From Thioalkalivibrio sp. (GTDB taxonomy: Bacteria; Pseudomonadota; Gammaproteobacteria; Ectothiorhodospirales; Ectothiorhodospiraceae), in NCBI GenBank assembly GCA_007116035.1, contig SKJG01000135.1:1-33452 (forward strand): a stretch of 33,452 bases of DNA, read 5' to 3'. The position numbers and the translations under genes are program-made. Shown here piece after piece: positions 7,855 through 14,687 of this stretch (position 1 is its first letter; each line of letters begins with the position of its first letter). The notes under the pieces are model-generated. The model had not been told where the DNA came from and ran no database searches. It was given only the letters and a program-made list of their open reading frames with translations.

Positions 7855-8328
7855 TCATTCGCGGTACCTGACCAGGGGCTGTTCACGCTCCTTGGGGTAA
7901 TCCTTGCGCAGCGGGTGACCTTCGAAGCCCTCGTAGAGAAGGATGGGACGCAGATCCGCGTTGCCGCGGAACACAATGCCGAACATGTCGTGGCACTCGC
8001 GCTCCATGAAGTGCGCGGAGCCATAGTGGTCCAGCAGCGAATCCACGACCGGGTCGGCCATGGTGACCGTCGTTTTCAGACGTACCCGCACGTGATCGCG
8101 CGTGGAGTAGAAGTGATAGACCACGTCGAAGCGGGGCTCGCGCTGCGGCCAATCGATGGCGGTGACGTCCAGAAACAGGTCGAACCCGAACGCGTCCTTC
8201 AGCAGCTTCACGGTATCGAGCAGCGCCTCGCGCGGCAGCTGCACCACGAGCAGACCGTGCGCGAAGACGGGCTCGCGGCCGTCTCCGTCAAGCCGTTCCC
8301 GCAATCGTTCGAGCAGACCCTGGTCCAT
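7855..8328 (-). CDS. nuoC: NADH-quinone oxidoreductase subunit C (30 kDa type)
   Basis: NuoC is a structural subunit of the complex I connecting fragment and binds NuoD. The 157 aa protein contains LFLDVTAIDWPQREPRFDVV, then YHFYSTRDHVRVRLKT, and the family signature ERECHDMFGIVFRGNADLRP. It ends with GHPLRKDYPKE. The ATG at 8328 comes 2 nt after the nuoB stop. The C-terminus is short, as in stand-alone NuoC proteins. Confidence 0.96.
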   Translation of the reverse strand: MDQGLLERLRERLDGDGREPVFAHGLLVVQLPREALLDTVKLLKDAFGFDLFLDVTAIDWPQREPRFDVVYHFYSTRDHVRVRLKTTVTMADPVVDSLLDHYGSAHFMERECHDMFGIVFRGNADLRPILLYEGFEGHPLRKDYPKEREQPLVRYRE

Positions 8329-8330
8329 GT

Positions 8331-8825
8331 TCAGAACTTCTCGTTGATGATGGGGTGGCTGGCGTTGGCGATCTTGTCCTGCAACTGCATGATCCCATCG
8401 ATCACCGACTCGGGACGGGGCGGGCAGCCGGGGATGTAGACGTCCACCGGGATGATCTTGTCGATGCCCTGCAGCGCCGCGTAGTTTTGGTAGAACCCGC
8501 CGCTGGTCGCGCAGACACCGAAGGCCATCACCCATTTCGGTTCGCACATCTGCTCGTAGACCTTCTTCAGGATCGGCGCCTGTTTGTGCGTGATCGTGCC
8601 GACCACCATCAGCAAGTCCGACTGGCGCGGGGAAAAACGCGGCAGCGCGGCACCGAAGCGGTCAGTGTCGTACATCGTCGAACTCACCGACATGAATTCC
8701 ATCGCGCAACAGGCGGTGACGAACGGGTAGGGGAAGATCGAGAACTTGCGTGCCCATCCGACCAGATCGTCCTTCCGGGTGGTCAGGTACTCGAAAGCAC
8801 TCGATTTTTCGTGGACCTGGTTCAT
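8331..8825 (-). CDS. nuoB: NADH-quinone oxidoreductase subunit B (cluster N2)
   Basis: NuoB carries the terminal iron-sulfur cluster N2 that reduces quinone. The 164 aa protein has the four N2 ligands: the tandem Cys39-Cys40 (VTACCAMEFM), Cys105 (AFGVCATSGGF) and Cys134 (YIPGCPPRPE). The residue before Cys105 is Val in GVCATSGG, a mild departure from the common GACANSGG. It lies 2 nt upstream of nuoC. It is separated from nuoA by 139 bp that hold a palindromic repeat. Confidence 0.97.
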   Translation of the reverse strand: MNQVHEKSSAFEYLTTRKDDLVGWARKFSIFPYPFVTACCAMEFMSVSSTMYDTDRFGAALPRFSPRQSDLLMVVGTITHKQAPILKKVYEQMCEPKWVMAFGVCATSGGFYQNYAALQGIDKIIPVDVYIPGCPPRPESVIDGIMQLQDKIANASHPIINEKF

Positions 8826-8845
8826 CGCCCCCCCGCCCGTAATAC

Positions 8846-8952
8846 GCAGGGCGGGAAAGGCCGAAGGCCGTCATCCGTCCTGCCGGTGGTCAGGAACCTT
8901 AAGTCAACGGCCACGTCCCAACGGCGGATGACGCTGCACTCTGGCGCCCTGC
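8846..8952. repeat. Palindromic interspersed repeat, copy in the nuoA-nuoB gap
   Basis: This 107 bp element is bounded by GCAGGGCG (8846-8853) and CGCCCTGC (8945-8952). Inside are GGCCGAAGGCCGTCATCCG (8859-8877) and, inverted, GGCGGATGACGCTGC (8923-8937). Its asymmetric arms run in the opposite direction to those of the 7723-7836 copy, so the two copies within nuo are inverted relative to each other. No coding sequence is present. Confidence 0.8.
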
Positions 8953-8964
8953 GAAGATCGATCT

Positions 8965-9366
8965 TCATGTGCGAACGTCCTCCAGCAGGCCGGATTTCCA
9001 GACATACAGCACCAGGAGCACCAGCAGCAGCAGGAAGAAGCCGAACACCAGCAGCAGGGTCCCGGTCAGCGGCTGCGCACCCAGGGCCCAGAGGAACAGG
9101 AACACCGTCTCCAGCTCGAACAGGATGAACACCACCGCGATGCCGTAATACTTCACCGGCACGGCCTTGACGTTCATCCGATCGACCGGCTCGGCACCGC
9201 ATTCGAACGGATCGAGCTTCATCGCCGACGCCACGGGCTTCGGCCCCAGCACCCGGTTCATCAGCAGCGTCACCGCCACGAAGCCGAGAATGGCCAGCAG
9301 GTAGAGCAGGAAAATGGCATAAGGATTCACGACGAACGACAGGCCCCCGTTCCTGTGTGTATCCAC
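8965..9366 (-). CDS. nuoA: NADH-quinone oxidoreductase subunit A
   Basis: NuoA is a three-helix membrane subunit next to NuoH and opens the operon. The 133 aa protein has the conserved loop LDPFECGAEPVDRMNVKAVP, including the family's exposed Cys, then KYYGIAVVFILFELETVFLF and a third hydrophobic helix. The start given is a GTG at 9366, with only a weak upstream purine run. A second GTG at VNPYAIFL, 12 codons in, is a real alternative. No gene overlaps upstream, so transcription probably begins in the 9367-9693 gap. Confidence 0.94.
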   Translation of the reverse strand: MDTHRNGGLSFVVNPYAIFLLYLLAILGFVAVTLLMNRVLGPKPVASAMKLDPFECGAEPVDRMNVKAVPVKYYGIAVVFILFELETVFLFLWALGAQPLTGTLLLVFGFFLLLLVLLVLYVWKSGLLEDVRT

Positions 9367-9397
9367 CCCGGAACCGCCCCAACGGACCCGAAACGGA

Positions 9398-9439
9398 GCG
9401 CGCCAGGAAACCCGGCGCGCAGATTAGGCACGTAGCATA
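9398..9439 (-). promoter_or_regulatory. Possible nuo promoter -10 box and leader hairpin
   Basis: On the minus strand a TATGCT hexamer (9434-9439) could serve as a -10 box, but I see no convincing -35 box. Just downstream, 9398-9420 forms a perfect 7 bp GC stem (GCGCGCC / GGCGCGC) around a 9 nt loop. It would sit at the extreme 5' end of the nuoA mRNA. No U-tract follows, so it looks more like a stabilising leader hairpin than a terminator. This is inference from sequence alone. Confidence 0.3.
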
Positions 9440-9613
9440 GGGGAATAACCCGCCGTGATCTACCGCCCGCCCCGGAGATTCCCTGCCCCCTCATTCCCTA
9501 CCTCTGGCGAGGCGAACTGATCCTGCATCCCGCATGGCCCATTCGCGTGAAAATACCGCCACGGAAGAACACGGACAGCACGGAATGTGACGGGCATGCA
9601 AACGCTTTTCCGT

Positions 9614-9647
9614 GTGTTTCTGTTTTCGTCGTGTTTCTGTTTTCGTC
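9614..9647. repeat. Tandem duplication of a 17-mer
   Basis: GTGTTTCTGTTTTCGTC occurs twice in perfect head-to-tail order, at 9614-9630 and 9631-9647. It lies downstream of the photolyase stop and upstream of the nuo promoter region. The T-rich strand is the plus strand, away from both neighbouring genes. The pattern suggests a slippage-type duplication within a larger inverted repeat. Confidence 0.85.
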
Positions 9648-9693
9648 CGTGGCGCGCCTTTTCCTCGTCAGGGCTGGCGCCGGACCATGATCG

Positions 9694-11223
9694 TTATCTC
9701 GGATCCAACCCCGCCAGGAACTCCCGAGACTGGCGGGCGATTTCCTCCCGCCGCTCCAGGCTCATGCGGGCCAGCGTGCGATAAGGCATGGCCATCCGCG
9801 GATTACCGGCCAGCCGTCGCTCGTTTTCCATCAGGAAATACCAGTACAGATAGTTGAACGGACAGGCGCCCTCGCCAAGCTTGCTCTTCGGGCTGTACAT
9901 GCAGGGGCCGCAATAATCGGACATCCGGTCGATGTAGGCCCCGGAGGCCGCATAGGGCTTCGAGCCCAGGAGACCCCCGTCGGCGTGCAGGGCCATGCCG
10001 TGGGTGTTCGGCAATTCCACCCACTCGAAGGCGTCGGCATAGACGATCAGATACCAGGCCTCCACCTCCGCCGGTGCAATACCCGCCAGCAACGCGAAGT
10101 TGCCGGTGATCATCAACCGCTGGATGTGATGGGCATAGGCATTCCGCCGTGTGCCCTCGATGGTCTCACGCAGGCAGCGCAGATCGGTCTCGCCCGTCCA
10201 ATAGAAATCCGGTAAAGGCCGGCTCGCCTCGAGAAAATTCGTGGCCGCATAGCCGGGCATTCGAAGCCAGTAGAGGCCGCGCACGTACTCCCGCCAACCG
10301 AGAATCTGGCGTACGAATCCCTCGACTGCCGGCAGCGGCGCTTCGCCCTTGGCATAAGCCGACAGCGCCGCCTCGCACACCTCGCGGGGGCTCAGCAGAC
10401 CGATGTTGATGCACGGCGACAGGAGGGCGTGGAAGAGAAAATCCTCGCCACGCTGCATTGCGTCCTGGTAGTCGCCGAAGCGCGGCAGGGCGACCGCGAT
10501 GAAGTCGGCCAGCGCCCTCAGCGCATCGCTTCGGGTCACCGCCCACCCGAACCGATCCAGTTCTCCGAAATGATCGCCGAAGCGATCCGCGACGAGCGCC
10601 ATCACCTCCCGGGTGATCGCATCCGGCGGGAAACGAAGCCGGGCCGGCGGCGCAACATCGCGAGGGAGCGCCCTGCGGTTCTCCGGGTCGAAGTTCCAGC
10701 GCCCGCCCTCAGGGTCGCCCTCCCGCATCAGCCAGCCCGTCTCGCGGCGCATCTCCCGGTAAAAATACTCCATGCGCAGCGCCTTTCGCCCCTTTGCCCA
10801 TGCCTCGAACCGCCGGTGCGAGCACAGAAAGCGATCGTCTTCGCGAATCTCGATCGGCGTGTCGAAGGCATGGCTCCAGCTCTGCATCCGCTCGAACACC
10901 CGCCACTCCCCCGGCTCCGTCACCACCACCCGGTCAACGGCGTGTCGCAAGAGCGCGCGCCCGAGTTCTCCGGTAAATGAGCCCGTGTTATCGGGGTCGT
11001 CGAGGCGAACGTAGTCGACCGCGACACCCTCGGCCCGCAGGTCGTCGGCAAAATGGCGCATCGCCGACAGTACCAGGGCGATCTTCTGCTGATGATGCCG
11101 TACATAGGTGGCCTCCTCATGGACCTCGACCAGAAGCACGACATCACGCTCGGCATCCAGATCGGCCAGTGCACTCAGCCCCCGGGACAACTGATCACCC
11201 AGCACAAACCGCAGGGTCCTCAT
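9694..11223 (-). CDS. phrB: FeS-type (6-4) photolyase / bacterial cryptochrome, PhrB family
   Basis: This is a DNA photolyase of the iron-sulfur bacterial cryptochrome/photolyase (FeS-BCP) class, which repairs UV (6-4) photoproducts with light. The 509 aa length matches Agrobacterium PhrB (about 507). The four cluster cysteines fall at residues 350 (TDLRC), 438 and 441 (YCGPC) and 454 (GACPFN), the same numbers as in PhrB. The N-terminus ([10 protein letters not shown]) is the antenna-binding Rossmann domain. The C-terminal half holds the FAD-binding helical domain, including [11 protein letters not shown] and [18 protein letters not shown]. The ATG overlaps the stop of the upstream DUF2256 gene. 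Known members bind FAD and a ribityllumazine antenna; activity here is inferred. Confidence 0.95.
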   Translation of the reverse strand: MRTLRFVLGDQLSRGLSALADLDAERDVVLLVEVHEEATYVRHHQQKIALVLSAMRHFADDLRAEGVAVDYVRLDDPDNTGSFTGELGRALLRHAVDRVVVTEPGEWRVFERMQSWSHAFDTPIEIREDDRFLCSHRRFEAWAKGRKALRMEYFYREMRRETGWLMREGDPEGGRWNFDPENRRALPRDVAPPARLRFPPDAITREVMALVADRFGDHFGELDRFGWAVTRSDALRALADFIAVALPRFGDYQDAMQRGEDFLFHALLSPCINIGLLSPREVCEAALSAYAKGEAPLPAVEGFVRQILGWREYVRGLYWLRMPGYAATNFLEASRPLPDFYWTGETDLRCLRETIEGTRRNAYAHHIQRLMITGNFALLAGIAPAEVEAWYLIVYADAFEWVELPNTHGMALHADGGLLGSKPYAASGAYIDRMSDYCGPCMYSPKSKLGEGACPFNYLYWYFLMENERRLAGNPRMAMPYRTLARMSLERREEIARQSREFLAGLDPR

Positions 11224-11390
11224 GGCGTGGGCGCCTTTCGCTGCTCCCGCCGCACGGCGTGACGGCAGCGATCGGAGCAGTAACGGACTTCATCCCAGCA
11301 GTCGCGCCATTTCCGACGCCAGGAAAACGGCCGCCCACAGGCACCACAGACCTTCGTCGGCAGATCGGACCTCCGGCGCATTCCTGTCAT
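11220..11390 (-). CDS. DUF2256 small zinc-ribbon-like protein
   Basis: This is a 56 aa basic protein reading [20 protein letters not shown], then [20 protein letters not shown], then RCRHAVRRE. The CxxC ... C ... YCSxxC cysteine pattern and the PFSWRRKW / [10 protein letters not shown] core identify the DUF2256 family. The four outer cysteines probably bind a metal such as zinc. The ATG at 11390 follows a GGAGG ribosome binding site by 7-8 nt. The stop overlaps the phrB start (ATGA), so the two are translated as a unit. DUF2256 genes are commonly found next to FeS-type photolyase genes, which suggests a helper role, but no function is established. Confidence 0.88.
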   Translation of the reverse strand: MTGMRRRSDLPTKVCGACGRPFSWRRKWRDCWDEVRYCSDRCRHAVRREQRKAPTP

Positions 11391-11641
11391 ACGAGCACCT
11401 CCCCCGCGTTCGTCGGATTCACCGAAACATGGAGACCTACGGTGTCCTCATTCTACCCTTCCACGGGCGTGCCTCTCCCTGGATCAAGGTTTCCTTGCTC
11501 CCTTTGGAACAAGAAGAATTCCTGCGCAGCGGCTATGCTCCGCCACTGGACCCGCCAGGACGCCGCTGTAACCAGTCGATTCCGTGGGCGGCCGATCCGA
11601 AAGATCACTTGACGCTGCGAAAACGGGCCTGGAGCCAAATG

Positions 11642-12316
11642 ATGAGCCATCCAACCGAAACCACCGGCGCCGCGGTCGAGGCCCTCCTGCTGGTCGCGCC
11701 CGGCTGCCCGCACTGCGCCGGCGCGCTGGAAGGACTTGGCAGCCTGATCAAGGAAGGTGTCCTAGGGAGACTCGAGGTGGTGAATATTGCAGTCCGGCCA
11801 GCGTTGGCTCGGGAACTCGGCGTGCGCGCGGTCCCCTGGATGCGGATCGGCCCGTTCGAATTCCCTGGCCTGCACACTCCGGCCGAGTTGCGGCACTGGG
11901 CCGACCTGGCCGGGCGGGAAGACGGAATGACCCATTACCTGTCCGACCTCCTTGCCACGGGACGGCGGGCGCAGGTGGCGGTCCGCGTGCAACAGGACCC
12001 CGCGCTGCTGCCGCGCCTCGTGGACCTCCTCGGCGACCCTGGCAGCGGCCTCAGCGTACGCATCGGGGTGATGGCGACCCTGGAGGAGTTGCAGGAGACC
12101 GGTGGTCTGCTCGAGGGATTGGCCGACCGCCTGGCCCCGCTGACGCGGCACCCGGAGCCGCGCATCCGCGCCGACGCCTGCCATGCCCTCTCCCTGACCG
12201 GCGCAACCGGCATCCTGCCGCTGATACGGCCCTGCCTCGACGATCCGGACCCGGAGGTTCGGGAGACGGCTGCCGACGCCATCGAGACCATCGAGCAGGC
12301 AGCCGCAAAGCCATGA
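11642..12316 (+). CDS. Thioredoxin-like / HEAT-repeat fusion protein
   Basis: This 224 aa cytoplasmic protein has two parts. Residues 1-90 look thioredoxin-like: a LLLVAPGCPHC strand with a CPHC redox motif (Cys22, Cys25), and the VRAVPWMRIG stretch at the position of the cis-proline loop. Residues ~100-220 are helical, with HEAT-like repeats; HPEPRIRADACHALSLTGAT and DDPDPEVRETAADAIETIEQ are clear units. The second of two adjacent ATGs (11642) is 7 nt from a GGAG site; the first ATG (11639) is only 4 nt away. No signal peptide is seen. It is divergent from the DUF2256-phrB unit and convergent with lpxA. A thiol-exchange or protein-binding role is inference. Confidence 0.85.
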   Translation: MSHPTETTGAAVEALLLVAPGCPHCAGALEGLGSLIKEGVLGRLEVVNIAVRPALARELGVRAVPWMRIGPFEFPGLHTPAELRHWADLAGREDGMTHYLSDLLATGRRAQVAVRVQQDPALLPRLVDLLGDPGSGLSVRIGVMATLEELQETGGLLEGLADRLAPLTRHPEPRIRADACHALSLTGATGILPLIRPCLDDPDPEVRETAADAIETIEQAAAKP

Positions 12317-12466
12317 AGCCCAAAGGAAACGACCGAAATCCAGCCCTGCGGATAGGCCCGAAAACGGCCCACTAAGATCGTCCAGCGAGCGTTCGGAGCA
12401 TGCCGCGTGATCCCGCGAGTCCCGGAGACGACGCTATTTTGCGCCCATGGGTGGGGTGCGAGGCCC

Positions 12467-12496
12467 GTCGGGTTACGCCCTTTGGGCTAACCCGAC
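12467..12496. repeat. REP-like hairpin between convergent genes
   Basis: GTCGGGTTACGCCC pairs with GGGCTAACCCGAC across a TTT loop, with one bulged C. This is the common REP-type hairpin of gammaproteobacteria. It lies between the HEAT-fusion gene (plus) and lpxA (minus), so it could end transcription from both sides. The stretches CGCGAGTCCCG (about 12414-12424) and CTCGCGGGACTC, on either side, can also pair with each other. Confidence 0.7.
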
Positions 12497-12521
12497 CACG
12501 TCCCCAAGGCTCTCGCGGGAC

Positions 12522-13301
12522 TCAGACGCGCCCAGCGCGCAGGATGCCGCGCGAGCTGTCCTGGATGAACGCAAGCAGATTGCGAACCTCGGGCACCTCG
12601 GTCTCGGCCAGCAGACTGGCGACGCGGGACTTGCGGTCACTCCGCCCGCGCAGCACCTCCGCGAAGGCCCGGTGCAGGCCGTTGATGCTGGCCTCACTGA
12701 ACCCCTTGCGGCGCAGCCCCACCTTGTTGATTCCGATCAACCGGGCGTAGTTGCCGCTGGCGAGGCAGTAGGGAGGCAGATCGCGGTTCAGGGCCGACCC
12801 CATGCTGGTGAAGGCGTAGGAGCCGACACGGCAGAATTGGTGGACCAGCGTGAAGCCGCCCAGGGTGCAATGATCCTGCACCTCCACATGGCCGGCCAGG
12901 GAAGCCGCGTTCGAGAAGATGATCCCGTTGCCGATGATGCAGTCATGGGCGATATGGACGTAGGCCATGATCAGGTTGTCGTGACCGATCGAGGTCTCGC
13001 CGCGACCACGTTCCGTGCCCCGGTTCAGGGTCACCGACTCACGAATGACGTTGCGGTCTCCAATCACCAGGCGCGTGGGTTCGCCGCGATAGCTGGTGTC
13101 CTGCGGGGCCTCGCCGATCGAAGCGAATTGATAGATGCGATTGTCCTGCCCGATCTCCGTGGGACCCTGAATCACCACGTGGGGACCGACCCAGGTCCCG
13201 GCACCGATGCGCACGTGTGCTCCGATCACGGAGAACGGCCCAACCTGCGCCGAGGGGTCGATCTCTGCGCTGGGATGGATATCGGCGCGCGGGTCGATCA
13301 T
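12522..13301 (-). CDS. lpxA: Acyl-ACP--UDP-N-acetylglucosamine O-acyltransferase
   Basis: LpxA performs the first step of lipid A synthesis, adding a 3-hydroxyacyl chain from ACP to UDP-GlcNAc. The 259 aa protein shows the left-handed beta-helix hexapeptide repeats from residue 2 (IDPRADIHPSAEIDPSAQVG). The catalytic His is His119 in YVHIAHDCIIGN (His125 in E. coli). The chain-length ruler position equivalent to E. coli Gly173 is Met167 (FTSMGSALNRDLPPY), as in Pseudomonas LpxA, which favours 10-carbon chains. The ATG at 13301 shares its last base of context with the fabZ stop (TGATG), so the two are coupled. lpxB does not follow. Confidence 0.97.
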   Translation of the reverse strand: MIDPRADIHPSAEIDPSAQVGPFSVIGAHVRIGAGTWVGPHVVIQGPTEIGQDNRIYQFASIGEAPQDTSYRGEPTRLVIGDRNVIRESVTLNRGTERGRGETSIGHDNLIMAYVHIAHDCIIGNGIIFSNAASLAGHVEVQDHCTLGGFTLVHQFCRVGSYAFTSMGSALNRDLPPYCLASGNYARLIGINKVGLRRKGFSEASINGLHRAFAEVLRGRSDRKSRVASLLAETEVPEVRNLLAFIQDSSRGILRAGRV

Positions 13302-13756
13302 CACTCGATTTCCTTGCCCACGCACATCAGATCGGCGGAGGCACAGAGATCGTCACCCACGTGAGCCTCGGCAGAAAACTTCCAGATGCCCCGCACCGTC
13401 CGGATATGCTCGACGCGAAGCCGCAGCTGATCGCCCGGTTCCACCTGGCGCCGGAAGCGCGCCTGATCGATGCCGACGAAGAGATACAGCTGCTTCTTGT
13501 CCTGATTGACCCCCTGATGTTCCTCGGTCTTGAAGGCCAGGAGCCCGGTGGCCTGCGCCAGGGCCTCGAGGATCAGGACCCCCGGCATCACCGGCTTGAC
13601 CGGAAAATGGCCTTGGAAGTAGGGCTCATTGATGCTGACGTTCTTCAGCGCGACGAGGTATTTTCCCGGCTCGTAGTCCGTGACCCGGTCGATGAGGAGG
13701 AAGGGGTATCGATGCGGCAGATAGCGCATCACCTCGAGTATGCTCAGACCGTCCAT
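13301..13756 (-). CDS. fabZ: 3-hydroxyacyl-ACP dehydratase FabZ
   Basis: FabZ dehydrates 3-hydroxyacyl-ACP in fatty acid elongation and competes with LpxA for the same substrate. The 151 aa protein has the hot-dog fold signature [13 protein letters not shown], the catalytic His50 in [10 protein letters not shown] and Glu64 in [13 protein letters not shown]. The frame is open further upstream, but I chose the ATG at 13756 because [20 protein letters not shown] is the family N-terminus and an AAGGTAG site precedes it. It is separated from skp by 369 bp and has no lpxD in front, unlike the usual order. Confidence 0.96.
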   Translation of the reverse strand: MDGLSILEVMRYLPHRYPFLLIDRVTDYEPGKYLVALKNVSINEPYFQGHFPVKPVMPGVLILEALAQATGLLAFKTEEHQGVNQDKKQLYLFVGIDQARFRRQVEPGDQLRLRVEHIRTVRGIWKFSAEAHVGDDLCASADLMCVGKEIE

Positions 13757-13994
13757 ATGGCCACTACCTTTTTCTTGTTGTTTGCATTTCGGCATCGCGC
13801 AGACCGCATGGCCGACGAAGACCCCTGGTTGTGTTCCAACCCCGGACACCACGACGCGCCAGCCGCCAGGCTGAGTTCAAGGCGCGCGCCGGTTGTGCGT
13901 AGCGCCTGAAGCAAATCGGCCGGGTTCCTGGCTCGACCACACCCCCCCATGTCATCGCGCCCAAGGCCATTTCACCAGCGACTGAACAGGCTTG

Positions 13995-14000
13995 AGTATA
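13995..14000 (-). promoter_or_regulatory. Candidate -10 box for fabZ-lpxA
   Basis: The minus strand reads GAGTCGTTATACTCAAGC. TATACT differs from the TATAAT consensus at one base. No good -35 hexamer sits 16-18 nt upstream, so the call is weak. A start here would give an untranslated leader of about 230 nt before fabZ. Confidence 0.3.
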
Positions 14001-14092
14001 ACGACTCCCCCGCCGATTGCGCAGTGCCTGCCGATGCGCGGCAGGCGAAGGCCTCTCGCCCCGAGGAAGTTCCGCAGCATTCGCCGGCAGAT

Positions 14093-14112
14093 CCGGAGTT
14101 CGTTTCCTCCGG
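14093..14112 (-). terminator. Hairpin after skp, possible terminator without a U-tract
   Basis: CCGGAG pairs with CTCCGG across an 8 nt loop, beginning about 14 nt after the skp stop. No T-run follows on the minus strand, so intrinsic termination is doubtful. It may instead protect the 3' end of the mRNA. Confidence 0.3.
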
Positions 14113-14125
14113 CAAAGACCCTGCC

Positions 14126-14638
14126 TCAGCGAAGGCCCTGCATGGCGGCAATGATGTCATCCGTGATGTCGATGCGATCGCTCGCATACAGCACGTTGCG
14201 CTCCGTCAGGATCAGGTCGATTTCCCGGTCCCGGGCCAGCGCGATGATGGCATCATTGATCAGGCGCTGGAGCTTGGCCAGTTCCTCGTTGCGGCGTACG
14301 TTCAGATCCTCTGTGAAGCTCTCCTGGGCCCGGCGGAACTCGCGGGAACGCGCGGTGAACTCCCGCTCCAGATCCGCACGCTGGTTTGCGGTCATCAATT
14401 CGCCTTCCCGTTCGAGCCGATCGCGCAGCTTCTGCAGTTCCTCACGCTCTGCCACCAGCTGGGAATCCCGCGGAGAGAATTCGCGCTCCAGTTCCCGCAT
14501 GGCCTCGGCAGCCTGCGGCGAGTCCTCGAGGATCTTGTTCATGGTCACGAAGGCCACGTTCTGTGCCGACAAAGCGGCTGGCCACAGCAAGGCTCCGAGC
14601 AGCAGGACCCCGAGGATGATAACGATTCTTGTCTTCAT
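14126..14638 (-). CDS. skp: Periplasmic chaperone Skp/OmpH
   Basis: Skp holds unfolded outer-membrane proteins in the periplasm and hands them to the BAM complex. The 170 aa protein starts with a signal peptide (MKTRIVIILGVLLLGALLWP), cleaved near ALSA-QNVAFV. A short strand NVAFVTMNKILEDSPQ follows. Then come long charged coiled-coil helices rich in Glu and Arg (about residues 45-130), and a C-terminal strand region with IDLILTERNVLYAS. I chose the ATG at 14638, next to the signal peptide and an AGAAAGG site. It lies 49 nt after bamA, its functional partner. Confidence 0.93.
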   Translation of the reverse strand: MKTRIVIILGVLLLGALLWPAALSAQNVAFVTMNKILEDSPQAAEAMRELEREFSPRDSQLVAEREELQKLRDRLEREGELMTANQRADLEREFTARSREFRRAQESFTEDLNVRRNEELAKLQRLINDAIIALARDREIDLILTERNVLYASDRIDITDDIIAAMQGLR

Positions 14639-14687
14639 AAACCTTTCTGCGTGTCGGATTGAATTCGTGATCAAAGGCCGCGCGGCA

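Larger units (their letters stand above)
9367..9693. other. Intergenic region upstream of nuoA
   Basis: This 327 bp gap holds the nuo leader and no gene that I can support. Its half near the photolyase gene is lower in GC. It contains a 9 bp inverted repeat, CGCCACGGA (9557-9565) with TCCGTGGCG (9646-9654). Near the second arm are two tandem copies of the 17-mer GTGTTTCTGTTTTCGTC. One short plus-strand reading frame crosses it but has no family features. Confidence 0.6.
13757..14125. other. Gap between skp and fabZ where lpxD is usually found
   Basis: This 369 bp stretch contains no gene that I can support. Several short frames cross it, but none resembles LpxD, and no hexapeptide-repeat pattern is visible. 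It holds a hairpin just after skp (14093-14112) and a TATACT hexamer on the minus strand (13995-14000). The latter suggests that fabZ-lpxA has its own promoter. Confidence 0.6.

Noticed and set aside
9587-9784. Plus-strand frame of 65 codons in the nuo upstream gap
   Set aside because: It runs through the tandem repeat and into the antisense of phrB, with no protein-like features.
11450-11455. TAGAAT on the minus strand as a promoter for DUF2256-phrB
   Set aside because: A good -10 match, but no -35 box at proper spacing; not strong enough to list.
13744-13950. Short minus-strand frame upstream of fabZ as an lpxD remnant or small gene
   Set aside because: About 68 codons, overlaps the fabZ start, no hexapeptide repeats and no ribosome binding site.
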